Part shown: positions 53,376-62,556 of the stretch, piece after piece
How positions within the stretch are numbered: position 1 is the first letter of the stretch
How the letters are laid out: each line of letters opens with the position of its first letter
From: Flavobacterium sp. N2820
GTDB taxonomy: Bacteria > Bacteroidota > Bacteroidia > Flavobacteriales > Flavobacteriaceae
NCBI RefSeq assembly: GCF_025947285.1
Contig: NZ_CP110008.1
Coordinates: 2,247,001-2,311,000, forward strand
Reading direction: 5' to 3'
Length of the DNA stretch: 64,000 nucleotides
The notes under the pieces: generated by a model
Database searches by the model: none
Seen by the model: only the letters and a program-made list of their open reading frames with translations
What the model was told of the DNA's origin: nothing
Program-made: the position numbers and the translations under genes

Positions 53376-53996
53376 ATGTATTTGAAAAATCTTTTTTCAG
53401 GCATATTTGTCGCTATTTTTCTTTCGGGATGTAGTAATACGATTTTTAAAAAAGATGAAGTTGAAGTTGAATTTATTTATGGAAGTTCATTAGTGAAATC
53501 TTCAATTAAATTAAAAAATAATGGAACTTTTTGTTATATACATAATGCAGAGTCATCAGAAACAATAACAAATGGTAATTGGATACAAAAAAACAATAAT
53601 GTAATAATTCTAAATAGCTATAATGATTATTTGACTGATACAATTATTGTAAAAGAAATTAATAAGATTAAATCCGATATAGTAACTTTAAAAGTTTTTG
53701 ATTTTTATTACAATAAACCAAGTGATTATGCAATATTAAAATTAAATGATAATGATAGCATCCTCCAAATGGATAATAATGGAAAAATAAAATTTAAAAA
53801 ACCAAAGGATTTTAAATTACTAAATATATCAACATTCAGGAAAAGTTATACATATCACGTTAAAGATACAAATGCTAGAACTTTCGAGGTAAATCTGTAT
53901 GAAAATTCTAACTACGAATTTTTTAATAATGAATTAGTTGAAATAAAAAACAGAAAATTAATTCGAAAAAAAGATATGATTTACAAGAAAATGTGA
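53376..53996 (+). CDS. Lipoprotein of unknown function
   Basis: A 206-residue protein from ATG 53376: MYLKNLFSGIFVAIFLSGCSNTIF has a clear lipobox (LSGC, Cys19). An in-frame ATG at 53337 would add 13 basic residues and weaken the signal, and the frame to 53256 would include a terminator. The mature domain is strand-rich and asparagine-rich (GSSLVKSSIKLKNNGTFCYI, NGNWIQKNNNVIILNSYND), with a pattern like lipocalin-type G.W repeats. Its low GC content (AAT- and AAA-rich) contrasts with its neighbours. No function can be given. Confidence 0.6.
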   Translation: MYLKNLFSGIFVAIFLSGCSNTIFKKDEVEVEFIYGSSLVKSSIKLKNNGTFCYIHNAESSETITNGNWIQKNNNVIILNSYNDYLTDTIIVKEINKIKSDIVTLKVFDFYYNKPSDYAILKLNDNDSILQMDNNGKIKFKKPKDFKLLNISTFRKSYTYHVKDTNARTFEVNLYENSNYEFFNNELVEIKNRKLIRKKDMIYKKM

Positions 53997-54050
53997 TAAG
54001 TACAAAATATCCGATAGCTCGGAATTGTATTCCTTACCCATAAAAAAACA

Positions 54051-54080
54051 AAAAACCCTGCAAAAATTTGCAGGGTTTTT
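54051..54080. terminator. Bidirectional terminator
   Basis: AAAAACCCTGCAAA (54051-54064), a 2-base loop and its perfect complement (54067-54080). It serves the plus-strand lipoprotein and the convergent aldehyde dehydrogenase gene. Confidence 0.85.
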
Positions 54081-54097
54081 CTATATCCAAAAAGTAA

Positions 54098-54126
54098 CTA
54101 ATCACTAATTACTTTTCACTAATCAC
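54098..54126. repeat. 29-nt iterated word, inverted copy 2
   Basis: CTAATCACTAATTACTTTTC continues with ACTAATCAC. Its reverse complement matches 34839-34867 at 27 of 29 bases. It lies just before the aldehyde dehydrogenase stop. Confidence 0.7.
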
Positions 54127-54130
54127 TTAT

Positions 54131-55681
54131 TTAAAAATCAAACTTAATACCTTGTGCTAATGGTAACGCTGTTCCGTAGTTAATGGTGTTAGTTTGTCTT
54201 CTCATGTAGGCTTTCCATGCATCAGAACCTGATTCACGGCCACCACCTGTTTCTTTTTCACCACCAAAAGCACCACCAATTTCAGCACCAGAAGTTCCAA
54301 TGTTTACGTTAGCAATACCACAATCAGAACCCGCAGCAGAAAGGAATAACTCCATTTCTCTCATATTGTTGGTAAAGATAGAAGAAGATAATCCTTGAGG
54401 AACTGCATTTTGCATGGCAATTGCTTCTTCAATTGTGCTGTATTTCATTACATATAAAACAGGAGCAAAAGTTTCGTGTTGTACGATTTCGAACTCGTTT
54501 TTAGCTTCAATAATACATGGTTTTACATAACAACCGCTTTCGTATCCTTTTCCTTCTAAAACGCCACCTTCTACAATTACTCTTCCGCCTTCTGCTTTTG
54601 CTTTTTCAATCGCATCTAAATAGTCTTGCACTGCACCTTTATCGATAAGTGGACCCACGTGATTGTTTGCATCTAATGGATTTCCGATTTTTAACTGTGC
54701 GTAAGCTTTTGCTAAAACGTCTAAGGTTTTATCGTACACACTTTCGTGAACAATTAATCTACGTGTTGACGTACAACGTTGACCTGCTGTTCCTACCGCT
54801 CCAAAAACAGCTCCTACCAATACCATTGATAAATCGGCTTCTTGAGAAACGATAATTGCGTTGTTTCCACCTAATTCTAAGATAGTATTTCCAAAACGCT
54901 CAGCAACCGTTTTTGATACGTGACGACCAATTCTTGTAGAACCTGTAAACGACACTAATGGAATACGTTTGTCGTTATTGATTAAATCACCCGATTCGTT
55001 ACCAACCACTAAACAGCTGATTCCTTCTGGTAAATTATTTCTTTCTAATACGGTTTGAATGATGTTTTGACACGCTACACCACATAAAGGCGTTTTTGAA
55101 CTTGGTTTCCAAATACAAACATCACCACAAATCCAAGCCAACATGGTATTCCAAGACCAAACCGCTACTGGGAAATTGAAAGCCGAAATGATGCCAACAA
55201 TTCCAAACGGATGCCATTGCTCATACATTCTGTGCATTGGACGTTCTGAATGCATCGTTAAACCATGTAATTGACGTGATAAACCTACTGCGAAATCACA
55301 GATGTCAATCATTTCTTGAACTTCTCCAAGACCTTCTTGATATGATTTACCCATTTCAAAAGACACTAGTTTTCCTAAAGCTTCTTTATGTTTACGTAAT
55401 TCTTCGCCCATTTGACGCACGATTTCCCCTCTTTTTGGAGCAGGAACCAAACGCCATGTTTTGAACGCTTCTTCTGCAGCACTCATAGCTGTTTCGTAAT
55501 CTTCTTTTGTTGAAGATTTTACTTTTCCAATCAAATCTCCTGTTGCAGGTGAATATGATTCGATGATTTTTCCGTTAGAAAACCACTTGGTTCCAGTAGA
55601 AGTTCCTTCGTTAATTTCTTTAATGCCTAATTGTTGCAAAGCTTCTTGCATACCAAATTGAATAGCTGCTTCAGATATCAT
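54131..55681 (-). CDS. Aldehyde dehydrogenase, ALDH7 (piperideine-6-carboxylate/aminoadipate semialdehyde) type
   Basis: A 516-residue NAD(P)-dependent enzyme. Family stretches: GIVGIISAFNFPVAVWSWN, then KPSSKTPL, ELGGNNAI (general base), and the catalytic cysteine in GTAGQRCTSTRRL. The C-terminal GGAFGGEKETGGGRESGSDAWKAYMRRQT is the antiquitin (ALDH7) ending. Such enzymes oxidise L-aminoadipate semialdehyde in lysine breakdown, which is the best guess here. It lies beside the 3-hydroxyanthranilate dioxygenase gene, with its own promoter between. Confidence 0.9.
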   Translation of the reverse strand: MISEAAIQFGMQEALQQLGIKEINEGTSTGTKWFSNGKIIESYSPATGDLIGKVKSSTKEDYETAMSAAEEAFKTWRLVPAPKRGEIVRQMGEELRKHKEALGKLVSFEMGKSYQEGLGEVQEMIDICDFAVGLSRQLHGLTMHSERPMHRMYEQWHPFGIVGIISAFNFPVAVWSWNTMLAWICGDVCIWKPSSKTPLCGVACQNIIQTVLERNNLPEGISCLVVGNESGDLINNDKRIPLVSFTGSTRIGRHVSKTVAERFGNTILELGGNNAIIVSQEADLSMVLVGAVFGAVGTAGQRCTSTRRLIVHESVYDKTLDVLAKAYAQLKIGNPLDANNHVGPLIDKGAVQDYLDAIEKAKAEGGRVIVEGGVLEGKGYESGCYVKPCIIEAKNEFEIVQHETFAPVLYVMKYSTIEEAIAMQNAVPQGLSSSIFTNNMREMELFLSAAGSDCGIANVNIGTSGAEIGGAFGGEKETGGGRESGSDAWKAYMRRQTNTINYGTALPLAQGIKFDF

Positions 55682-55717
55682 TTTATAACTTTTTTATCGG
55701 TTTTTGTTAAATATCTA

Positions 55718-55725
55718 CAAATGTA
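55718..55725 (-). promoter_or_regulatory. -7 box for the aldehyde dehydrogenase gene
   Basis: Minus strand TACATTTG, perfect TAnnTTTG match, 36 bases before the start codon. Confidence 0.5.
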
Positions 55726-55768
55726 GAAAATATATTTTAAATAGAAAGTCGCTTATGTTACGTTGCGA

Positions 55769-56308
55769 TTATTTCTTTGTCGTAAACTTTGGGTTGGTTT
55801 CCATTATAGTTCCACATTGTTTACAGGTTCTTTTTTCTTCCGAATTATAAAATTCGCTGAAATGCGGTAGAAAATCTTTTTCAATGTTATGCAATTCGAA
55901 ATACACTTCGTGCAATTTATGATTGCATTTGTCACAAAACCAAAGTAAGCCATCATTAAAACCTTTTCCGGCGCGTTTTCTTTCGATTACCAAACCTACC
56001 GAACCTTCAGTTCTAGCAGGAGAATGTGGTACTTTAGCAGGATGCAAATACATATCACCTTCCGAAAGTTTCATGGCTTTCTTTTTGCCATCTTCCTGAA
56101 TATAAACGGTGATTTCACCTTCTAATTGGTAAAACAATTCTTCCGTTTCGTTGTAGTGATAGTCTTTACGGGCATTGGGTCCGCCCACAATCATTACAAT
56201 ATAATCGTCAGACTCAACATATAAATTTTTGTTACTTACGGGTGGTTGAAGTAACTCTTTATTTTCTTTAATCCACTTTTGCAAGTTGAACGGTTTTGCG
56301 ATTGCCAT
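55769..56308 (-). CDS. nbaC: 3-hydroxyanthranilate 3,4-dioxygenase
   Basis: A 179-residue cupin ring-cleaving enzyme turning 3-hydroxyanthranilate into 2-amino-3-carboxymuconate semialdehyde, the precursor of quinolinate. Iron ligands are in HYNETEELFYQLEGE (His, Glu) and LHPAKVPHSPART. The C-terminal rubredoxin-like site of bacterial HAAO is present: CDKCNHKL and CKQCG. The start MAIAKPFNLQKW (56308) matches relatives as I recall; MTM at 56314 is an alternative. It supports kynurenine-route NAD synthesis or tryptophan breakdown. The other kyn genes are not in the window. Confidence 0.93.
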   Translation of the reverse strand: MAIAKPFNLQKWIKENKELLQPPVSNKNLYVESDDYIVMIVGGPNARKDYHYNETEELFYQLEGEITVYIQEDGKKKAMKLSEGDMYLHPAKVPHSPARTEGSVGLVIERKRAGKGFNDGLLWFCDKCNHKLHEVYFELHNIEKDFLPHFSEFYNSEEKRTCKQCGTIMETNPKFTTKK

Positions 56309-56345
56309 TGTCATTAAATTTAAAAAGTAAAGTTACTAAAAAGAA

Positions 56346-56384
56346 AAAAGGTTAGCTGTACTTTTTGTTACAAACTAACCTTTT
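56346..56384 (-). terminator. Terminator after the endonuclease/phosphatase-family gene
   Basis: AAAAGGTTAG (56346-56355) pairs with CTAACCTTTT (56375-56384). Read on the minus strand it ends in CCTTTTTTCTTTTT, as a terminator should. Confidence 0.75.
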
Positions 56385-56401
56385 ATTTTATTACTGAATT
56401 T

Positions 56402-57517
56402 TTATTTCACTTCTTTAAGCAAGTAGATATACACCGGAAAGTGATCAGAAAATCCTGGAACTCCGTTTTGATTTCGTAAAGGGTATCCTTTGTATTGTCC
56501 GGTTTTTTGGATTAAAAACGGTTTATTATAAATTCCTGCTTTCCAATATTTGAACGTTGAATAATCGTTTTTGTCTTTCGAAATGAATTGTTCACTAACC
56601 ATGATTTGATCAAAAATATCACCAGAATCTCTGTAGAACAATGAAGCGTGACCTTCTTTTGCCATTTGTTCAAAAGGATTGTAAACATCTCTAGGCTCTT
56701 TTAATTCTTCTTTTTTAAGTTTCGCTCCAATGCCTTGTTTTACGCTTTTATTGTAGGCACCGTCATTCAAATCTCCCATAGTTATAAACTTTGCGTTTGG
56801 GTTAATTTTAATGATAGAATCCATTATTTTTCTGTTTAATCTTCCTGCAGCTTCTCTGTATGGACTACTTCTTTTTTCTCCACCTGAACGAGATGGCCAG
56901 TGATTAACAATAACATTGATTTCCTCTCCGTCAAGTAAACCCGTTACTAAAAGTTGATCACGTGTGTAAATACGCTTGGTTTTTTTGTCGTAGTTAACAT
57001 TTTCTTCGGTTTCATCCGCTTCGTCTTTTGATTTACTTTTCTCTTTTGATTCATTTTCATATACATACAAAGGAACATTCGTATAGCTTGTAGGTTGAAA
57101 GTGTTTTTCTTGGTATAAAAACCCTACATCAATTCCACGTTTATCAGGTGAATCAAAATGCACTACTTTATATCCTTTATTAATAAGCGTTGGATGTTTT
57201 ACTAAATCCTCAAGCACTCTTCTATTTTCAATTTCACAAGCACCAATAATAACAGGAGAATTTTTTTGACTTTCGCTTGTGCCTAATTCAATAAGCACTT
57301 TGCTTAAATTGTCTAATTTCTTTTTATAATTTTTAGAAGTCCAACCATTAACAGGCGTATATTCTTCGTCATAAGTATCTGGATCATTAATTGTGTCAAA
57401 TAGATTCTCAAAATTGTAAAATGCTATAGTATGCACTTTAAATTTTTTATCCTGAGAAAATGCATTGTTTACAGATAAAACAACTACAAAAGCAGCAATT
57501 AGATGTTTAATTTTCAT
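56402..57517 (-). CDS. Secreted endonuclease/exonuclease/phosphatase family protein
   Basis: A 371-residue exported protein with a signal peptide (HLIAAFVVVLSVNNAFSQ). EEP fold motifs: AFYNFENLFDTINDPDTYDEE (metal Asn/Glu region), IIGACEIENRRVLEDL, VIVNHWPSRSGGEKRSSPYR, TMGDLNDGAYNKS and GFSDHFPVYIYL (catalytic His). The order and residues fit DNase I/phosphoesterase-type enzymes. It is divergent from a TonB receptor gene, with -7 boxes for both within 36 bases (57563-57598). Substrate is unknown; extracellular nucleic acid or phosphoester is plausible. Confidence 0.88.
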   Translation of the reverse strand: MKIKHLIAAFVVVLSVNNAFSQDKKFKVHTIAFYNFENLFDTINDPDTYDEEYTPVNGWTSKNYKKKLDNLSKVLIELGTSESQKNSPVIIGACEIENRRVLEDLVKHPTLINKGYKVVHFDSPDKRGIDVGFLYQEKHFQPTSYTNVPLYVYENESKEKSKSKDEADETEENVNYDKKTKRIYTRDQLLVTGLLDGEEINVIVNHWPSRSGGEKRSSPYREAAGRLNRKIMDSIIKINPNAKFITMGDLNDGAYNKSVKQGIGAKLKKEELKEPRDVYNPFEQMAKEGHASLFYRDSGDIFDQIMVSEQFISKDKNDYSTFKYWKAGIYNKPFLIQKTGQYKGYPLRNQNGVPGFSDHFPVYIYLLKEVK

Positions 57518-57562
57518 AAAATGTATGTTATATTATTATCAAGTTTAGTACAAATTGGGTGC

Positions 57563-57570
57563 CAAAGGTA
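57563..57570 (-). promoter_or_regulatory. -7 box for the nuclease/phosphatase-family gene
   Basis: Minus strand TACCTTTG, perfect match, 45 bases before the start codon at 57517. Confidence 0.52.
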
Positions 57571-57590
57571 AATAATATTATTAAAAGTTA

Positions 57591-57598
57591 TACATTTG
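57591..57598 (+). promoter_or_regulatory. -7 box for the TonB receptor operon
   Basis: TACATTTG, perfect match, 58 bases before the start at 57657. Divergent from 57563-57570, which lies 20 bases away. Confidence 0.5.
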
Positions 57599-57656
57599 CA
57601 GGCTGTTAAGTTTAAAAGTACTTAACGTTAAATAAGTATTAATTATAATATTCTTT

Positions 57657-60449
57657 ATGAAAAAACTTGTATTAAGCACTTTACTAGTGCTGCAAGCTGT
57701 TTTTGTTTTTGCACAGCAAAATCCAGCCCTAAAAGGTAAGGTTATCGATGCTAAAAATCAAAAACCATTACAAAATGTTGTTGCTGAAATTCGAAACACA
57801 ACGCAAACAGTTTTAACAAATTTTGATGGTAATTTTGTGTTTCAATCTATTCCAGCTGGAGAGCAGGTGTTGATTATAAAAACATCGGGGTATCTACAAC
57901 AAACGTTTGTGATTGAACCTTCTGCAGATGGTGAAACATTAGATTTAGGTGTAGTTCTTTTAGAAGAAGACATCACATCTGAACAACAATTAAGTTTAGT
58001 AACAATTACAGAGAACGACTTAGGTGATGATAATAGTGGGTCTGAAAGTACTGCTGGTTTATTACAAGCAACTCGAGATACTTACCAACAAGCGGCGGCT
58101 TTCAACTGGGGACAAGCGCGTTTTAGAATTAGAGGATTAGATAATGAAAACGGAACGACCATGATTAATGGTATCGTTATGAATAAAATTTATGATGGTA
58201 GACCACAATGGGGTAACTGGGGAGGCTTAAACGACGCTACTAGAAACCAAGAGTTTACTATGGGATCTAAACCTTCAGATTATACTTTTGGTGGTATTTT
58301 AGGAACACAAGAAATAAATACTAGAGCTTCTTTTTACCGTCCAGGTTCAAGAATTTCGATGTCTGGAACAAACACTAACTATAGTTGGAGATTAATGGGG
58401 ACTCATGCTTCTGGGATGAATAAAGATGGTTGGGCTTTTGTGGTTTCAGCTTCAAGAAGATGGGCAGAAGAAGGTTATTTTGAAGGAACTGATTATGCTG
58501 CAAACTCATTATTTGCAAGTGTTGAGAAAAAATTCAACGACAAGCACAGTTTAAACTTAACTGCAATATATGCTCAAAACAGTAGAGGTAAAAACTCACC
58601 AAACACTAAGGAAGTTACTGACTTAATGGGAGTGAAATATAACTCATATTGGGGATGGCAAGATGGTAAAAAACGTAACTCTAGAGACAAAGATTTAGAG
58701 GAACCTATTACAATGTTATCGCATTATTGGAAATTATCTGAAAGAACTACTTTAAATACAAATGTAGCTTTTCAAACTGGTTCTATAGGAAACTCAAGAT
58801 TAGATTTCCAAGGCGGAAACAATCCTGACCCAACTTATTACAGAAATTTACCAAGTTACTATTTGAACTACCACACTGCTGGTGGTGTATGGCAACCTAA
58901 CTATGCACAAGCAGCAATAGCAAAAGATTATTTTTTAACAAATAGTCAAATTGATTGGACTGCTATGTATTTAGCCAATCAAAATAGCGCTAATTCTGGT
59001 AGAAGTATTTATGTTTTATATGAAGATAGAACAGACGATAATTTATTAAGCGCAAATACTATTTTAAACTCAAGTCTTTCTGATAATATCAGTTTAAATG
59101 CGGGTGCTAATTTCAGAAAATTAAGATCACACAACTTCCAAAATTTATTAGATCTTTTAGGAGGACAATATTTTTCAGATGTTGATCAATTCTTCACGGG
59201 AGATGCAGCACAACCAGACTTAAATAACCCTAACAGACAAGTAGTTGAAGGTGATAAATATGGATACAATTATTTATTACACGCTTTAACTTTTGATGGA
59301 TTTACACAATTTAAATTCACATACGACAAAGCTGATTTTTATTTAGCACAATCTTTCTCAAGAACAGAATATCAAAGAGAAGGTATATACAGAAATGGTA
59401 TTTATGCTGATAATTCATTAGGCAAAAGTGATCGAATTGTTTTTGAAAATTTTGGATTTAAAGGAGGGTTAACTTACAAACTTACAGGAAGACATTTATT
59501 GGATTTCAACGGGGTTTACATGACAAAAGCGCCAACTTTAAGAAACACTTTTTCTAACGCTCGTTTAAACAATGTAATTACTCCAGATATTACTAGCGAA
59601 TCAGTGGTAAGTGCAGATGGTAGTTATATCATTAGAGCACCAAAATTCAAAGGTCGTTTAACTGGTTTTTATTCTAAAATCCAAGACGCAACAGAAATTT
59701 CGTTTTTCTACGCAGAAAACATTGGAGATACTGAAGGTGACGAAGATTCATTTGTAAGTGAAATCGTTTCTGGAATTGAAAAACAAAATATGGGTGTAGA
59801 ATTAGGTTTAGAATACCAAATTACGCCAACAATTAAAGCTACAGCAGCTGCGTCATATGGCCAGTATATCTATTCAGACAATGCAAAATTAAAAACTAAT
59901 GACGATAATATTGCAGCTACCGGAAATGATCCAATTACAGATTTTGGAACGGTATATCTAAAAAATTACCGTCAACCGGGAATGCCACAAACAGCAGCTT
60001 CTTTTGGTTTAGAGTATAGAGACCCTAATTTTTGGTGGGTTGGAGCAAATGTTAACTACCTTGGAAATACCTATTTAGATGTTTCAAGTGTTTTAAGAAC
60101 TGACAATTTTAGTATTGATGGTAGCACAGGAGTTTCATTCCCTGGAGCAACAGAAGAAACTGTTAGAGAAGTACTAAAACAAGAAGAATTTGATGGTTTT
60201 ACATTAGTAAATTTAACTGGTGGAAAATCTTGGAGAATTAGTAAAGCTAATCGTAATACTGTAGGTTTCTTTGCCTCTATAAACAATGTTTTTGATATTG
60301 AGTATAAAACAGGTGGTTTTGAACAATCACGTAAAGCAACTTATCCTGATTTACAACAAGATTTAGCAAGTGGCACTCGTGCTTTTGGACCAAAATATTT
60401 CTATGGGTATGGAAGAACGTTTTTTGTTAACTTCTACATTAATTTCTAA
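57657..60449 (+). CDS. TonB-dependent receptor with carboxypeptidase-like regulatory domain
   Basis: A 930-residue outer-membrane receptor. A signal peptide (STLLVLQAVFVFAQ) leads into a carboxypeptidase-regulatory-like domain (about 24-105, ALKGKVIDAKNQKPLQNVVAEI). A plug domain with FRIRGLDNENGTTMINGI (about 155-172) and a beta-barrel ending in an aromatic C-terminal strand (FFVNFYINF) follow. It lacks a SusD partner; two lipoproteins follow instead, 11 and 5 bases apart, forming an operon. The cargo is unknown. The divergent secreted phosphoesterase-like gene suggests nucleic acid or phosphate scavenging, by inference. Confidence 0.9.
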   Translation: MKKLVLSTLLVLQAVFVFAQQNPALKGKVIDAKNQKPLQNVVAEIRNTTQTVLTNFDGNFVFQSIPAGEQVLIIKTSGYLQQTFVIEPSADGETLDLGVVLLEEDITSEQQLSLVTITENDLGDDNSGSESTAGLLQATRDTYQQAAAFNWGQARFRIRGLDNENGTTMINGIVMNKIYDGRPQWGNWGGLNDATRNQEFTMGSKPSDYTFGGILGTQEINTRASFYRPGSRISMSGTNTNYSWRLMGTHASGMNKDGWAFVVSASRRWAEEGYFEGTDYAANSLFASVEKKFNDKHSLNLTAIYAQNSRGKNSPNTKEVTDLMGVKYNSYWGWQDGKKRNSRDKDLEEPITMLSHYWKLSERTTLNTNVAFQTGSIGNSRLDFQGGNNPDPTYYRNLPSYYLNYHTAGGVWQPNYAQAAIAKDYFLTNSQIDWTAMYLANQNSANSGRSIYVLYEDRTDDNLLSANTILNSSLSDNISLNAGANFRKLRSHNFQNLLDLLGGQYFSDVDQFFTGDAAQPDLNNPNRQVVEGDKYGYNYLLHALTFDGFTQFKFTYDKADFYLAQSFSRTEYQREGIYRNGIYADNSLGKSDRIVFENFGFKGGLTYKLTGRHLLDFNGVYMTKAPTLRNTFSNARLNNVITPDITSESVVSADGSYIIRAPKFKGRLTGFYSKIQDATEISFFYAENIGDTEGDEDSFVSEIVSGIEKQNMGVELGLEYQITPTIKATAAASYGQYIYSDNAKLKTNDDNIAATGNDPITDFGTVYLKNYRQPGMPQTAASFGLEYRDPNFWWVGANVNYLGNTYLDVSSVLRTDNFSIDGSTGVSFPGATEETVREVLKQEEFDGFTLVNLTGGKSWRISKANRNTVGFFASINNVFDIEYKTGGFEQSRKATYPDLQQDLASGTRAFGPKYFYGYGRTFFVNFYINF

Positions 60450-60460
60450 AAAAATACACT

Positions 60461-61069
60461 ATGAAAAATACTTTTTTTAAATCCGTTTATTTGGTAATAA
60501 CAGCTGTTGTTTTATCAAGTTGTGTAGGAGAAGACGATTTTGCCATCCCTACATTGAAACCCGTAATCTTCTCTGAAGATTTTAATGAAATCAATTTCAA
60601 CGAAAATTTTGACTATACCGGTTGGGTTAATTTTGCAGAAGCAGGAACTAGACTTTGGACCGAAAGAGATTTCAATGACGATGGCTATATTCAATTTAGT
60701 TCATTTGGAAGTGGTCAGGCTTCAAACATTGGTTGGGCTATTACTCCAGCAATTAATATGGACGAAAACATTGGAGAAGTATTAACCTTTCAATCTGCTA
60801 CAAACTTTGTAGATAATCCAGACAATAAGTTAGAAGTATTTATTTCAACTGATTTTGACGGAACAAATGTTTTAGCAGCAACTTGGGTTCCATTAAATGC
60901 TACTGTTGCAGATAATACAACGAATGGATACACATACATTCCTTCAGGAGATATTGACTTATCTGCATACACAGGAAATATTCACATCGCATTTAAAGCA
61001 ACAGGAAATAGCACAAGTCTTGACGGATTATTCCAAGTAGACAAAATTAAAATTTACTCATCAAATTAA
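60461..61069 (+). CDS. Choice-of-anchor J-like lipoprotein
   Basis: A 202-residue exported lipoprotein: MKNTFFKSVYLVITAVVLSSC has a lipobox with Cys21. The domain (about 35-200) resembles cleaved-adhesin/choice-of-anchor J modules: FSEDFNEI near the start, RLWTERDFNDDGYIQFSSFGSGQ, WAITPAINMDENIGEVLTFQSATN, and VDKIKIYSS at the end. It is a probable surface-exposed ligand-binding partner of the receptor just upstream. Its C-terminal domain is similar in kind to the second half of the next gene. Confidence 0.8.
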   Translation: MKNTFFKSVYLVITAVVLSSCVGEDDFAIPTLKPVIFSEDFNEINFNENFDYTGWVNFAEAGTRLWTERDFNDDGYIQFSSFGSGQASNIGWAITPAINMDENIGEVLTFQSATNFVDNPDNKLEVFISTDFDGTNVLAATWVPLNATVADNTTNGYTYIPSGDIDLSAYTGNIHIAFKATGNSTSLDGLFQVDKIKIYSSN

Positions 61070-61074
61070 TAGCT

Positions 61075-62463
61075 ATGAAAAATTTAAAACTTATTTTAAC
61101 TGTCGGTTTATTCTCAACCCTAGTTGGTTGTGTAAACGGAGACGACTACGGTAAGCCTGATTTATCAGGAGAATGTATTGACATTGCTGCGACAGTTTCA
61201 GTACAAGATGTTGCTGCTTTAGCAAATGCTACCGCACAGGAATACACAGATGCTGATTTTATTGAAGCATACGTTACTTCAAGTGATGAAGGTGGAAACT
61301 TTTACAAATCAATTTCATTGGTTTCAATTGACGGAACAAAAGGGTTTACAATGCCTGTTGACGCTTACAATTTATATACTAAATTTGAACCAGGTAGAAA
61401 AGTTACTATCAACATGCAAAACAGACATTTTCACTTTGATAGTCAAATTGCTTCAATGGAAATAGGCTCTTTATACAACAATGACACACCAGATAATCCT
61501 AGTGATGATATAGTAGGAAGAATTTCTGGAGTTGAATATGAAAACATTATCAATCGTTCATGTACTAAAGTTAATGAAGACGATATTGTTAAACATTTAA
61601 CAATTGCTCAGGCAAAAGATAACCAATACATCAATATGCTAATCGAGTTTGATGCTGTACAATTTACAGATGCTTCAATAGGGAAAAACTACTATGATGC
61701 AAGCTTGAATAGTTTTGGTGGCGCAACTAATCACGAAATTACAGATGAATTTGGAAACAAAATCATTGTTCGTGTAAGTGAATATGCAACATTTGCAGGA
61801 AATGCAGTTCCTTCATTAAATGGAAAAGTTAGAGGTGTATTAACAAAATATAACAGTGACTTCCAATTTATGGTTAGAACACTTAACGATATTAATCTTA
61901 CTGAACCAAGATTAGCTATCGATTTCTTTCCTCCTATTGGTGGTAGTGCATTGGTTTATGATGCGTCTTTAAACGAACCTTTTACTTCTTACACAACCAA
62001 TAACCAACAAATCTTTCCAAAATATATCAATGATGCTGCTGTTGGTAGTAGATATTGGCAAAGAAAAGTTTTCAGTGGAAACACATACATTCAAATGTCT
62101 TCATTTGGTGGTACACCAGAAGCAAATAGATCGTTATTCATAGTTCCAGTTAATATGACTGCTGCTAGTACAATGGCGTTTGAAAGCAAAGCTGGTTTTC
62201 ATAATGGAAATGTATTAAAAGTATATTATTCAACAAATTATGTGCCTGGTACGCAAATTACATCAGCTACACTAATTGATATTACATCTAGTTTTACTAT
62301 TTCTGCTGGATTACCTTCAGGATATCCTACAAATTTTACTCCAAGTGGTGTTTACAATATTCCAGCTGGAGTTACAGGAAACGGATTCTTTATTTTTGAA
62401 TATGTTGGAAATGGTACTGGAATTACAACAACTATGCAAATAGACAATATTGTAATTAACTAA
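61075..62463 (+). CDS. DUF5689 lipoprotein with choice-of-anchor J-like C-terminus
   Basis: A 462-residue exported lipoprotein: MKNLKLILTVGLFSTLVGC with Cys19. The DUF5689 domain (about 40-275) contains FIEAYVTSSDEGGNFYKSISLVS and the OB-like PGRKVTINMQNRH. A choice-of-anchor J-like domain (about 290-462) contains RYWQRKVFSGNTYIQMSSFGG and IDNIVIN. Together with the TonB receptor and the smaller lipoprotein it forms a receptor complex-like operon. It is followed by a strong terminator. Confidence 0.82.
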   Translation: MKNLKLILTVGLFSTLVGCVNGDDYGKPDLSGECIDIAATVSVQDVAALANATAQEYTDADFIEAYVTSSDEGGNFYKSISLVSIDGTKGFTMPVDAYNLYTKFEPGRKVTINMQNRHFHFDSQIASMEIGSLYNNDTPDNPSDDIVGRISGVEYENIINRSCTKVNEDDIVKHLTIAQAKDNQYINMLIEFDAVQFTDASIGKNYYDASLNSFGGATNHEITDEFGNKIIVRVSEYATFAGNAVPSLNGKVRGVLTKYNSDFQFMVRTLNDINLTEPRLAIDFFPPIGGSALVYDASLNEPFTSYTTNNQQIFPKYINDAAVGSRYWQRKVFSGNTYIQMSSFGGTPEANRSLFIVPVNMTAASTMAFESKAGFHNGNVLKVYYSTNYVPGTQITSATLIDITSSFTISAGLPSGYPTNFTPSGVYNIPAGVTGNGFFIFEYVGNGTGITTTMQIDNIVIN

Positions 62464-62485
62464 TTACAGTTTTAAACCATAACTT

Positions 62486-62516
62486 AAAGCGACTCAAATT
62501 TGAGTCGCTTTTTTTA
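62486..62516 (+). terminator. Terminator of the receptor operon
   Basis: A perfect 26-base palindrome (AAAGCGACTCAAA at 62486-62498 and its complement to 62511) followed by T bases. Confidence 0.85.
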
Positions 62517-62530
62517 TGCTAGCTATTTCG

Positions 62531-62538
62531 TACCTTTG
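62531..62538 (+). promoter_or_regulatory. -7 box for hflX
   Basis: TACCTTTG, perfect TAnnTTTG, 18 bases before the start codon. Confidence 0.6.
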
Positions 62539-62556
62539 TAAACTTAAAGAACGATT

